Shown: positions 1-8,297, numbered from the stretch's first letter. The stretch: DNA of 25,398 nt from an uncultured Mycoplasma sp. (GCA_947040465.1 CAMRBO010000003.1:1-25398); one strand, 5' to 3'. A program made the numbers and translations. The notes: generated from the letters alone by a model not told the origin.

Positions 1-44
1 TATTGTTTTAGAACTAATTGAAATAGATATTTATTTTCTTAATG

Positions 45-50
45 TATAAT
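45..50 (+). promoter_or_regulatory. Promoter -10 box (TATAAT) of the gmk operon
   Basis: A perfect TATAAT ends ten bases before the gmk ATG. Transcription starting about seven bases downstream of the box would give a leader of at most three or four bases. No Shine-Dalgarno-like sequence lies in the ten bases between box and ATG. TTGAAA at 18-23 is too far away (21-base spacer) to be a convincing -35. Confidence 0.6.
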
Positions 51-60
51 TGCACTTAGT

Positions 61-642
61 ATGAATAAAATAATAATTATAACTGGTCCTTCAGGAGTTG
101 GAAAGGGAACAATTGAAAAAGAATTGTTTAAAATGGACGAACTTAGACTTTCTCTTTCTTGTTCTATGACAACTAGAAAAAGAAGGGAAAATGAAATTAA
201 TGAAAAACATTATTATTTTGTAAATGAAAAAACATTTATTGAAAAAATAAATAATAATGAATTTTTGGAATATTCAAAACATTTCGAAAACTATTATGGA
301 ACATTAAAAAGTGAAGTTGATAAGTTAATTGATAATGGAAAAAACGTCATTATTGAAGTTGATACTGTTGGTGCTATAAATATTATCAAAAAATTTAAAG
401 AAGATAATAATATGACCGATTTAATTTCTATATTTATAAAACCGCCTAATTTAGAAGTTTTAGAACAAAGGATACGTGAGAGAAATTCGGAAACAGACGA
501 ATCAATTGCACAAAGATTAAAAAAAGCTAAAAAAGAAATTCAACAAACAAAAGATTTTAAGTTTATAATTACTAATAATAAATTGACAGACTCAGTGAAG
601 GATGTTGTTAAAATAATCAAAGGAGAAATTGGTGAATTATAA
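61..642 (+). CDS. gmk: Guanylate kinase
   Basis: Guanylate kinase phosphorylates GMP (and dGMP) to GDP with ATP, a cytosolic step of guanine nucleotide supply. The 193-residue product has the usual length. It starts with the P-loop GPSGVGKG (residues 9-16), followed by the TTRK segment of the GMP-binding region, a YYF motif, NYYGT, and an IIEVD strand. The C-terminal helix region with its arginine-rich lid (RIRERN) is present. It is the first gene of a five-gene operon and overlaps the phosphatase gene by 11 bases. The ATG at 61 directly follows a TATAAT box and has no ribosome binding site, so the message is probably leaderless. Linkage of gmk to prpC-prkC-rsgA-rpe resembles the Firmicute gene neighbourhood. 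Confidence 0.96.
   Translation: MNKIIIITGPSGVGKGTIEKELFKMDELRLSLSCSMTTRKRRENEINEKHYYFVNEKTFIEKINNNEFLEYSKHFENYYGTLKSEVDKLIDNGKNVIIEVDTVGAINIIKKFKEDNNMTDLISIFIKPPNLEVLEQRIRERNSETDESIAQRLKKAKKEIQQTKDFKFIITNNKLTDSVKDVVKIIKGEIGEL
621..626 (+). promoter_or_regulatory. Ribosome binding site that decides the GTG start of prpC
   Basis: AGGAGA lies inside the 3' end of gmk. It is five bases before GTG 632 but only two bases before the in-frame TTG at 629, so GTG 632 is the better start. Confidence 0.6.
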
Positions 643-1360
643 AATAAATACAAATATAGGTGTTGTACGTGAGGAAAATCAAGATAGAGCGATTGTCATT
701 GAGGGTGTTGTTGCGACATTAGCTTTGCTTTGTGATGGGATGGGTGGCCATTTTGGTGGTTCATTAGCTTCTTCAATAACAATAAACACATTCGCTACAG
801 AAATGGAATCATTACCGATAGATAAAACACAAATATTCGAATGGTTCAAGAACACTATTAAAAAATGTAAAAATAATATGATTATTGAAGCAGGTGATGA
901 TGCAATGAAAAAAGATATGGGAACTACAGTTACTGCAGCCATTATTTATAATGACAATAAAGATATTTTTGTTTTTAATATAGGTGATTCAAGAACTTAT
1001 ATTTTTGATGGATTATTACACCAAATAACCATAGATCACAATTTAATGAACTATTATATTATTGAAGAAAATATGTCAGAATTTGAAGCTGCAAAATTAC
1101 CTGGAGCACCAGCATTAACATCAGCATTAGGTCCAAATAAGAAAACTAATATTGAAGCATTTACAATTGAAAATTCTAGCGAAACTAGAACAATTATTTT
1201 GACTTCTGATGGGATTCATGATTATATTACAAAACCAAATTTTGAAATGATGGTGGCAAGCTCTGCAAATCTCACTGAAAAAACAGACCAATTAATCAAA
1301 CAAGCAATTAGGGGAGATTCTACTGACAATTTAACTATAATTATGTTGGAGATAGAATAA
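632..1360 (+). CDS. prpC: PP2C-family Ser/Thr protein phosphatase (PrpC type)
   Basis: Metal-dependent protein phosphatase of the PPM/PP2C family, 242 residues, expected to reverse phosphorylation by the kinase encoded next. Family motifs appear in order: VVREENQD near the N-terminus; LLCDGMGGH with metal-binding Asp35; DMGTTVTAA; NIGDSRTY; LTSALG; LTSDGIHDY; and the C-terminal STDNLT. The metal-site aspartates are all present, so the enzyme should be active. One oddity is Asn8 where the family usually has Asp (TNIG instead of TDIG). The GTG start at 632 is chosen from its ribosome binding site; TTG 629 would add one residue. It overlaps gmk by 11 bases and ends three bases before the kinase gene. 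Confidence 0.95.
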   Translation: MNYKINTNIGVVREENQDRAIVIEGVVATLALLCDGMGGHFGGSLASSITINTFATEMESLPIDKTQIFEWFKNTIKKCKNNMIIEAGDDAMKKDMGTTVTAAIIYNDNKDIFVFNIGDSRTYIFDGLLHQITIDHNLMNYYIIEENMSEFEAAKLPGAPALTSALGPNKKTNIEAFTIENSSETRTIILTSDGIHDYITKPNFEMMVASSANLTEKTDQLIKQAIRGDSTDNLTIIMLEIE

Positions 1361-1363
1361 ATC

Positions 1364-2347
1364 ATGATTAAAATAAATCAGTTACCAGCAAAATATGAAG
1401 TTTTGAGAGAAATTGGTTCAGGTGGAATGGCTAAAGTTTATCTAGCTTTAAATAAAGAAACGAATCAAAAAGTTGCTATCAAAACTTTGTTGACAGATGT
1501 CAACATGCCATTAACTAATAAAAACAGGTTTAAAGAAGAACTTAGGCTAGCTAAGTATATTTCTTCTCCTTATGTTGTGAAGTTTTATGAAGGTAGTTAC
1601 AATACTGAAACTCAATATTTGGTGATGGAATATGTTGAAGGTAAAATGCTTAAAGACTATATTGAAGAACAAGGAAGATTAAATGTTGATGAAGCTGTTA
1701 ATTTTGCTACACAAATAGCAAAAGGGTTTGCTGAAATACATGCTCAAAATATTATTCATAGAGATTTAAAAACATCTAATGTCATGATTTCTACATTAGG
1801 TGAAGTAAAAATAATAGATTTCGGAATTGCGATAAGTGAAGATTCAATTAGATATACACAAACCGGAAGGGTAATAGGTTCAGCTCATTATATGGCTCCT
1901 GAGATTGTCAATCAAGAAGGAGCTACTCCTCAAACTGATGTTTATGCATTGGGGATTATTTTGTTTGAAATGTTAATTGGAGAACCTCCATTCAAGGGGA
2001 AAGATGCCTTGGAAACAGCTCTTAAACATAAAAAAGAGGAAATGAGACCAGTTAACCAAATTTTTCCTTCAATTCCACAAGCGTTAGCTAATATTGTAGA
2101 AAAAGCAACAGCCAAAAATAAACATGATCGTTACTTATCAATGAGACAATTATCTCAAGATTTATCTAGTTGTTTAAACCAAGATAGAATTACTGAAAAG
2201 AAAATTGAATTGAGTTCAGTGGCAACAAAAAATAAACCAAATTGAAAAGAAATAGTTAATTCAAAATGATTCATTATTGGAACTGTAGGATTTCTTCTTC
2301 TTATAATATTAATAATAATTATAATATTCTTTTCGGTACCAGCATAA
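1364..2347 (+). CDS. prkC: Ser/Thr protein kinase, PrkC-like, membrane-anchored, no PASTA domains
   Basis: Hanks-type protein kinase of 327 residues, reading through UGA (Trp) at 2243. The catalytic domain is complete: glycine loop IGSGGMAKVY (17-26), ATP-binding Lys40 in VAIK, catalytic loop HRDLKTSN with Asp134, DFG with Asp152, and the APE motif. About thirty residues after the kinase fold comes one strongly hydrophobic segment, roughly residues 303-325, ending almost at the stop codon. The protein is therefore a tail-anchored cytoplasmic kinase, whereas typical Firmicute PrkC carries several extracellular PASTA repeats; none is encoded here. ATG 1364 has GGAGAT ten bases upstream. It is paired with the PP2C phosphatase and followed by rsgA; in Bacillus, RsgA is a known PrkC substrate. 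Confidence 0.95.
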
Positions 2348-2351
2348 TTAT

Positions 2352-3188
2352 ATGATAGGACAAGTTGTTAAAATTAATTCTGGTTTCTATGATATATTTT
2401 CAGATGGAAAGATATATCGTACAAGAGGTTCAGGAAATTTAAGGGAAAAATCCCAAAACCCACTTGTGGGTGATCAGGTAAAATTTAATCCTGATGGTTT
2501 TTTATATGAAATATTGGACAGAAAAAATTTTCTCATAAGACCCAAGGTTGCTAATATTGATCAAGTGGTTATTGTGACAGCTTTGTGTGAACCTAAATTT
2601 TCTTCTTTCATTCTAGATAAATTTTTGGCAATTGTTGAATTTCAAAATATTAAACCCATAATTCTTTTTACTAAATCTGACTTAACAAATGATGGAATTT
2701 ATCAAGATTATAAATCACAAGGTTATGAAGTTGTGGTGATTTCAAATAATGATGTGTCTCAAAATTTTTCTAAATTAATAAATTTGTTGAAAGGTAAACT
2801 TTCGGTTTTTACTGGCCAATCAGGAGCGGGAAAATCATCAACAATTAACAATATTACTAATTTAGAATTAGAAACTCAAGTTATCTCCAAAAGTTTGGGT
2901 AGAGGTAAACATACAACGAGAATAGTTGAAATATATCAATTAGATGACTTTGATTTAATTGATACACCAGGATTTTCAATATTGGAAATAACACTTTCGA
3001 AAAATGATTTAGCTAAATCATTTCACGACTTTAAAAAATTGTCTTTTGAGTGTGAATTTAGAACATGTATACATTTTAAAGAATTAAGATGTAAAATTAA
3101 GAAAGAAGTAGAAAACGGGAATATTTTACAATCCAGGTATAATAATTACTTAAGATTGATTAGCGAGGTTGATGTCAATGAAAAATAG
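2352..3188 (+). CDS. rsgA: Small ribosomal subunit biogenesis GTPase RsgA
   Basis: Circularly permuted GTPase that acts late in 30S subunit maturation. The 278-residue product shows the N-terminal OB-fold region, then the G motifs in permuted order: G4 as TKSD (107-110), G1 as GQSGAGKSS (155-163), and G3 as DTPG (204-207). The C-terminal zinc site is intact, with Cys234, Cys239, His241 and Cys247 in the C-x4-C-x-H-x5-C pattern. It begins four bases after the kinase gene and overlaps rpe at its 3' end. Its position beside the kinase and phosphatase suggests phospho-control, as described in Bacillus; this is inference for the present organism. Confidence 0.95.
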   Translation: MIGQVVKINSGFYDIFSDGKIYRTRGSGNLREKSQNPLVGDQVKFNPDGFLYEILDRKNFLIRPKVANIDQVVIVTALCEPKFSSFILDKFLAIVEFQNIKPIILFTKSDLTNDGIYQDYKSQGYEVVVISNNDVSQNFSKLINLLKGKLSVFTGQSGAGKSSTINNITNLELETQVISKSLGRGKHTTRIVEIYQLDDFDLIDTPGFSILEITLSKNDLAKSFHDFKKLSFECEFRTCIHFKELRCKIKKEVENGNILQSRYNNYLRLISEVDVNEK

Positions 3189-3825
3189 ATATATTTGTCC
3201 CTCATTATTAAGTGTCCCTACTGAAAAAAGAATTGAAGTAGCGAACAGGCTTTTAGAAATGGGAATAGAGTGAATTCATTATGACATAATGGATAATGAA
3301 TTTGTAAAAAATAAGGCAATAGAACCAGAGGAGTATATTAATATATTGCAGGCTACACCTGCTCACTTATCAGATATCCATTTAATGGTTAACGATCCTT
3401 TTATTTATGCTGAAAAATTAAAGGATTATGCTACATGTATGACCATTCACTATGAATCAATGCCTATAGATAAAATTTTAGAATTTGTTAAGAAATATCA
3501 AGAAATAACATGAATTGGTTTAGCGATAAAGCCAGGACTAAATTGAGAAGAAATTAAACCTATTATTCACCACTTTGAAATAATTTTAATTATGTCTGTA
3601 GAACCTGGTTTCGGTGGTCAAACATTTATTGATGAAAGTATAGAAAAAATAAATAATATTTCCAATTTTATAAAAGAAAATAAACTTCAAACAATTATTC
3701 AAGTTGATGGTGGAATAAATAATAATAATTCTAAAAAAGCATTTTTAGCAGGTGCAACTGCCTTGGTTTGTGGATCATATTTGACAAATAATTTAAGTGA
3801 AAAAACATTAAAAAAACTTTATTAA
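3178..3825 (+). CDS. rpe: Ribulose-phosphate 3-epimerase
   Basis: Interconverts ribulose-5-phosphate and xylulose-5-phosphate in the pentose phosphate pathway. The 215-residue TIM-barrel protein only becomes continuous when UGA at 3271, 3511 and 3544 is read as Trp. Family motifs: PSLLS at the start, HYDIMD with a catalytic Asp, DIHLMV, SVEPGFGGQ for phosphate binding, VDGGI with the second catalytic Asp, and GATALVCGS. It overlaps the end of rsgA by 11 bases. The start could be ATG 3178 (nine bases after GAGG) or in-frame ATG 3172 (three bases after it); I prefer 3178. It is the last gene of the operon. Confidence 0.95.
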
Positions 3826-3880
3826 CTTTATTAGTTGTTATAATTTAAAAAGTAAACATTATAATGTGTGAAATAAAGTT
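3824..3880 (+). repeat. Two-tier inverted repeat between rpe and the next gene, overlapping two TATAAT boxes
   Basis: A 9-base arm (3824-3832) is the exact reverse complement of 3872-3880. Nested inside, a 7-base arm TTATAAT (3838-3844) pairs with ATTATAA (3858-3864). The outer left arm begins in the rpe stop codon and the outer right arm ends just before the GAGG ribosome binding site of the next gene. TATAAT occurs at 3839-3844 and 3860-3865, the latter 19 bases after TTGTTA (3835-3840). The element could be a weak terminator, a leader hairpin or simply a promoter region in AT-rich DNA. Confidence 0.4.
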
Positions 3881-3888
3881 GAGGCAAA

Positions 3889-5376
3889 ATGTATAATTTA
3901 GAAGAAGTTTGAAATAAACAATTTGGAGAAACTATAACTATAGCTCAAGATTTTTCTGGAGAAATAGTTGAGAAACAACATTATAAAAATACTAATTCAC
4001 TTTACTCTTGAGAAATTTATAATATTGAAAATAAGGAATGTGTCATTGTCAGTTCATCAATTATTGGCCAAATGCCTCAAACTTGGGAGAACATTTTTTT
4101 AATAAATAATAATGAATTTCAATTTTCGAAAAAAGATGATGGTAGTTTTGAAGTTCTTTTATTAAGAGATGTTGTAAAAGAAGAAAAAATAGAAGTAAAC
4201 CACCCTATATTAATTGAAGAATTAAAATTAAAAGAGGATTTATTTCATGATGATGAAATTCAAGATAAACATAATAAAAATCCAAGATCACTGAAAAGAA
4301 GAGCTTATAAAGAACCTGTGTTAGTAGAAAAACCAAAAAAAACCAAAAATCCTGCAAAAACAAAAACAACAAATGTGGTAGAAACACAAACAAATGACAA
4401 TCTTACAATAAGTAGTGATAAAATTTGAGAATCATTTTATGGTAACGAAATTATTGTAACTGATTTTGCTGGAACACAAATTACCAAGCACGAATTTGAT
4501 TTAAAGACAAAAAATTCTTGAAAAACAGATTTGTATTCTGTTAATGATGAAATAATGTTTATTGCTTCTGTGGATAACATTCATAAAAGGGCAGGGAAAG
4601 ATAAATTTATAATTGATGATATTGAATATTCTGTAATTGTTAGAAACGGCAAATATATGATTGTTCATTCAAATAAAACCAATAATCCTTCATTTCCTCC
4701 TAATGTGCTTTTCAAAGAAATAGAACAATATTTTCCTTCTCTTTTAACGAATGATGATAAATTGAGTCAAACAACACCAAACTATATTTCGTTATCAATA
4801 AAACTCTCTAATTTTCCAACTCAAGAACTGCAAAAATTAAGAATAATGTTACAAAAATTACTCAAAGATATTGATGTATTTCAAGATATTTTTATTTACA
4901 ATGAAAATAATGAATTTATTTTAGAATATGAGAATAATTGTTCTGTAATAATATTTTTTAAATCAAACAATATTATTTCGGATGATATGGAAATATTTAA
5001 TCTTTCTTTATTTACTAAAAATATACTTTCTATAACCATAAATAATATAAAAACAGCTTATAATTTGTCAAATTTAACCAGTTTTACAATGTTTTTGGTT
5101 AATCATAATCATAATTATAAATATATCTCTTGATTTACAAAATATGATATTGAGTTTTTTGAAAATAATTTACCTTATGTAGTTAATAATGACGAATTAA
5201 TAATTGATAAATTTTTTTATGAATTATTTATTAATTTTAAAGGATATGTCAGTTCTTTTGTAATGATAAAAAATCAAATGAATGATGTCTTTTATTTATG
5301 TAACATAGAATTAAATAATGTTTCAAATAGTATTAATTCTCAAATGATTAAAAACAAAAGTAATTCACTTGAATAG
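3889..5376 (+). CDS. Unrecognised protein with two degenerate HNH-like modules
   Basis: A single 495-residue frame when UGA is Trp, starting at ATG 3889 four bases after GAGG. No signal peptide or membrane segment is visible. Two stretches resemble each other: residues 8-90 and 180-259 share W-x3-[FY]G, then DF[SA]G-x2-[IV]-x-K, then NS plus Trp and a Tyr-containing strand. They are separated by a highly charged, Lys-rich linker (about 105-175). The pattern recalls a widespread HNH-type module (W..YG..DFAGR.I.K.Y..NS.YGW.IDHI), but the catalytic Asp-His pair is Tyr-Asn in copy one and Asp-Leu in copy two, so nuclease activity is unlikely. The C-terminal 230 residues are Asn-rich and match nothing I know. 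Function unknown. Confidence 0.85.
3910..4158 (+). other. HNH-like module, copy 1 (degenerate)
   Basis: Encodes residues 8-90 of the unknown protein. It shows W8, FG at 12-13, DFSG at 21-24, NSLYSW at 36-41 and then EIYNI, aligning by eye with the GWNIDHI core of HNH modules but with Tyr-Asn in place of the catalytic Asp-His. Confidence 0.4.
4426..4665 (+). other. HNH-like module, copy 2 (degenerate)
   Basis: Encodes residues 180-259 of the unknown protein. W180, YG at 184-185, DFAG at 192-195 and NSW at 209-211 recur with almost the spacing of copy 1 (offset 171-172 residues). The later KDKF and KYMIV stretches also fit the end of such modules. The catalytic His position is Leu. Confidence 0.4.
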
Positions 5377-5401
5377 TTTCTTATTTATGTCCATTTAAGT
5401 T

Positions 5402-5425
5402 TTGAAAATTTCCTCTTATTTTCAA
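5402..5425. repeat. 8-bp inverted repeat downstream of the unknown gene
   Basis: TTGAAAAT (5402-5409) and ATTTTCAA (5418-5425) are exact reverse complements around an 8-base loop, about 25 bases after the stop codon at 5376. There is no T-run after it, so it is at best a weak terminator or a 3' end stabiliser. The rest of the 161-base gap holds a TATAAT box for tpiA and nothing else I recognise. Confidence 0.3.
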
Positions 5426-5494
5426 GTATGGAAGCAATATTCTAATTTATTTTTGAAATTAAGTTAAAATAACTAAAAATAGATTAAAAGGTAA

Positions 5495-5500
5495 TATAAT
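5495..5500 (+). promoter_or_regulatory. Promoter -10 box for tpiA-pfkA
   Basis: TATAAT 37 bases before the tpiA ATG, leaving a leader of about 30 bases that carries GGAG (5529-5532). No clear -35 is visible. Confidence 0.5.
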
Positions 5501-5537
5501 TCTTATTAATATAAAAATTTAAATAAATGGAGAAAAT

Positions 5538-6254
5538 ATGAGAAAAGTAATAATAGTAGGAAATTGAAAAATGAATAAAGATAAAAAAGAGACTGAAAGT
5601 TTCTTGAGAGAATTTTCTAAAAAATCATTTGAAACAGAAGAAAATACAATTTATGGTATTGCTATTCCATCAATAAATATAGAAACTTTTTCAAAATTAA
5701 AAACAAATAACATGAAAATATCTGCGCAAGATATTTCACAATTTGCATCAGGAGCTTATACTGGAGAAATTTCGCCATTAATGTTAAATTCTTTTGATGT
5801 TAGTTATGCTGTTGTTGGTCATTCTGAAAGAAGAGCGTATCATGGAGAAACAAATGAATCTGTTAATGCCAAAGCTATATCTGCTTTAAACAATAAAATA
5901 ACGCCAATTATTTGTGTTGGAGAAACATTGGAACAATATGAAAAAAATGAATCAAAATCAGTTGTTAAAGAACAAATAACTAATTCTTTAAAAGGATTGA
6001 ATTATTCAAAAATCATTGTGGCTTATGAACCAGTATGAGCAATCGGAACAGGTAAAACAGCAACATTTGAATATGCACAGCAAATTTGTGAATATATTAG
6101 ATCAATAACTTCAAAAGAACTATTGATTCAATATGGTGGATCTGTTAATGGTGCAAATATTAAGCAATTATTGGAACAACCTGATATAGACGGAGCGCTT
6201 GTGGGTGGAGCGTCTTTAGAAGTAGATTCATTTATAAGTTTAATTTCAAAATAA
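5538..6254 (+). CDS. tpiA: Triosephosphate isomerase
   Basis: Interconverts dihydroxyacetone phosphate and glyceraldehyde-3-phosphate in glycolysis. The 238-residue frame needs UGA as Trp at residue 10 (the invariant Asn-Trp-Lys, Lys11 catalytic) and at residue 167 in loop 6. Catalytic His95 lies in VGHSERR and Glu164 in AYEPVWAIGTG; the phosphate-binding YGGSV and GALVGGASL are intact. It is about 12-15 residues shorter than usual, mostly because only eight residues (SITSKELL) separate the IR segment from IQYGGSV where about fourteen are normal. Start ATG 5538 has GGAG five bases upstream. It is followed 25 bases later by pfkA, giving a glycolytic gene pair. Confidence 0.97.
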
Positions 6255-6279
6255 AAATAAGAAAAGTGAGTAAAAAAAT

Positions 6280-7251
6280 ATGATTAAAAAAATAGCAATA
6301 TTAACATCTGGTGGTGATTCTCAAGGTATGAATAATGCCATTAGGGCAATAATTAAATTTGCAAAATTTCATGGAATAGAAACATTTTTAGTTTATGAAG
6401 GGTATAAGGGATTAGTTGAAAACCTAATTGTTTCATCAAAAAATATAAAAATAGATGAATATATAAATAGAGGTGGAACATTTATTTATTCTGCTAGATA
6501 TGAAGAATTTAAACAAGAAGAAACGAGAATTAAGGCCAAAAAAGTTCTTGAATCACATGGCATTGAAGCTCTTATTGTTATTGGTGGAGATGGTTCATAT
6601 CACGGTGCTCAATTATTGCATAAAATAGGAATAAAAACAATCGCACTTCCGGGAACAATTGATAATGATATATCATCAACAGATTATACGATTGGTTTTG
6701 ATACAGCTCTTTCGGCAATAGTTGAGAATGTAGATCGCATTAGAGATACTGCTAGGTCACATCATCGTTGTATAATAGTTGAAGTGATGGGAAGATATGC
6801 TGGTGATTTATCTTTACATTCAGGAATTGCAACTGGCGCTGAATTAATAATTACTGCAGAAAACAAAATGACTTTAAAAGAAATTTCAAAGGTTGTCAAT
6901 CAACAAATGAATGTATTGAAAAAAGATTCAATTATCATTATTGTTTCTGAACATATTTATGATGATTTAGATGGTTTAGCTAAGGAAATTGAAGCAACAA
7001 CAAATATAGTTACTAGATCAACAATTTTAGCGCATTTACAAAGAGGTGGTGTTCCTACCGCTAATGAAAGAGTTCTTGCTACTAGGATGGGTGTTGTTGC
7101 GGTAGAATTATTATTAGAAAACAAATCGGGATTTGCAATTGGCATTACAAAAAACAAAATAAGCGCATTACCAATTTTAGATGCACTTTCTCAAGAGAGA
7201 CCAAAATTATTAAATGAGATTTTAAAAATAACAAAATTAAATCAACAATAA
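6280..7251 (+). CDS. pfkA: ATP-dependent 6-phosphofructokinase
   Basis: Phosphorylates fructose-6-phosphate to fructose-1,6-bisphosphate, the committing step of glycolysis; 323 residues, normal for the bacterial PfkA family. The ATP site GGD (11-13), IGGDGS (101-106), catalytic Asp128 in PGTIDND, the EVMGRYAG segment and the LQRGGVPTANERVLATRMG stretch near the C-terminus are all present. Two family positions differ: Gln15 replaces the usual Pro in GGDxPGMN, and LAHLQRGG has Ala where Gly is typical. The start has only a weak AGTGAG ribosome binding site at 6265-6270. The gene lies close behind tpiA, and its stop is seven bases from that of the convergent gene. The usual partner pyk does not follow. 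Confidence 0.97.
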   Translation: MIKKIAILTSGGDSQGMNNAIRAIIKFAKFHGIETFLVYEGYKGLVENLIVSSKNIKIDEYINRGGTFIYSARYEEFKQEETRIKAKKVLESHGIEALIVIGGDGSYHGAQLLHKIGIKTIALPGTIDNDISSTDYTIGFDTALSAIVENVDRIRDTARSHHRCIIVEVMGRYAGDLSLHSGIATGAELIITAENKMTLKEISKVVNQQMNVLKKDSIIIIVSEHIYDDLDGLAKEIEATTNIVTRSTILAHLQRGGVPTANERVLATRMGVVAVELLLENKSGFAIGITKNKISALPILDALSQERPKLLNEILKITKLNQQ

Positions 7252-7258
7252 AATAAAA

Positions 7259-8272
7259 TTATTTTTTTAAAATATTAATAGATTTTTTTTGTTTTTTATT
7301 GCTATTGTTGATAACTTCTTTTATTTCTTTTCTATTTTTTATTTTTTCTGAAAAAATATTATCAATATTTACTTTTTGCTGAATAGCATGTTCTAATAAA
7401 AAATCACCATCAATAGAATAAATATGGGTAGAAACAAGTTTATTTAATCTTGGTAAATATTGCAATTTGTCTTTCATATAAATATTGTAGTGTGAATATT
7501 TTTTCTTGAAAAGTTTATTATATTGTTTTCTAATATTTGATAATGTTTCTTCGAAACTTAAATTAGGATTAGATATATTTTTATATAGAAAACTTCTTTT
7601 GATAAAATATATTTTGTAAATTGATGCAAATTCTTTCAAATGAGTTGTAAATATTTCTGAGTAGTCGATATCATATTTAAAATCAATTCCTATACCTTTT
7701 AGTTTTTCTTTTTCTATTATTCCAACAGTTACACCAAATTTTCTCACTTTATAAAAAGAAATATAATCATTATTTAAGTATTCAATGATTATCCCATCTT
7801 TTTTATAAGTGTGAAATAATCTTTGGAATTTAATAAAATTGTGATTATTCTTAATTAACTTGCTATCTTGGTTGATAATATTTTTAATAGAGTTCAATTC
7901 ATCATTATAAGTTCCTAAAATTAAATCTTTTAAATCAGCATTTTTATATTGTGTTAAAACTGTACCAATTAATTTTTTATTTTTAATTAAATTGGGACCC
8001 CACATCGTTGTATCAAATGCTCGAAAAATACTTACATTTTTATTTTCAATAGAAGTTGATAATTTTTGTGTAAAATTCAAATAATTTTTATGTCTTTTTA
8101 AATATTTTTTAATTCTGAATACAATAAAATAAGTAGCAGAAAAAACACATATAGCCATTGCTGCAGTAATTAAAGATAAAATAGGTACAATAATTAATCT
8201 AACAATCTCAAAACCAGCAGGTACTGATGTTACATTGCTAACCTCTTTTAAAATATCTAGAAATTTAATCAT
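7259..8272 (-). CDS. Unknown protein with one N-terminal membrane segment
   Basis: A 337-residue product I do not recognise. A short N-terminal region is followed by one hydrophobic segment (about residues 26-52) and then RIKKYLKRHK. The basic stretch right after the membrane segment predicts that the large Lys/Asn-rich C-terminal part faces the cytoplasm. There is no lipobox or cleavable signal. The C-terminal 40 residues are very basic. The ATG at 8272 has GGAG four bases upstream and a TATAAT box at 8297-8292 on the same strand. The single tryptophan uses UGG. It is convergent with pfkA (seven bases apart) and divergent from the MATE gene. Confidence 0.85.
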   Translation of the reverse strand: MIKFLDILKEVSNVTSVPAGFEIVRLIIVPILSLITAAMAICVFSATYFIVFRIKKYLKRHKNYLNFTQKLSTSIENKNVSIFRAFDTTMWGPNLIKNKKLIGTVLTQYKNADLKDLILGTYNDELNSIKNIINQDSKLIKNNHNFIKFQRLFHTYKKDGIIIEYLNNDYISFYKVRKFGVTVGIIEKEKLKGIGIDFKYDIDYSEIFTTHLKEFASIYKIYFIKRSFLYKNISNPNLSFEETLSNIRKQYNKLFKKKYSHYNIYMKDKLQYLPRLNKLVSTHIYSIDGDFLLEHAIQQKVNIDNIFSEKIKNRKEIKEVINNSNKKQKKSINILKK

Positions 8273-8291
8273 AGCGCTCCAATATTATTTA

Positions 8292-8297
8292 ATTATA
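8292..8297 (-). promoter_or_regulatory. Promoter -10 box for the unknown membrane-anchored gene
   Basis: TATAAT on the minus strand, 19 bases before the ATG at 8272, with GGAG between the two. It lies in the 190-base divergent region shared with the MATE transporter gene; nothing else is recognisable there apart from AT-rich sequence. Confidence 0.5.

Noticed and set aside
679..942. Minus-strand open frame opposite the phosphatase gene
   Set aside because: It lies entirely within a well-supported conserved gene in another frame, has no promoter or ribosome binding site, and its product resembles nothing known. Similar shadows at 4205-4393, 6957-7157, 9272-9457, 14044-14262, 19854-20146, 20613-20966 and 25029-25289 were rejected for the same reason.
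2243..2347. Apparent early stop in the kinase gene and, similarly, many in-frame UGA codons across the window
   Set aside because: Reading UGA as Trp restores conserved residues everywhere (for example Asn-Trp-Lys in TpiA, SGEW in PyrH), so these are sense codons and not nonsense mutations, frameshifts or selenocysteine sites.
7249..7268. A-rich then T-rich stretch between pfkA and the convergent gene, resembling a bidirectional terminator
   Set aside because: The possible stem leaves a two-base loop and contains no G or C pairs, so it would not form a stable hairpin.
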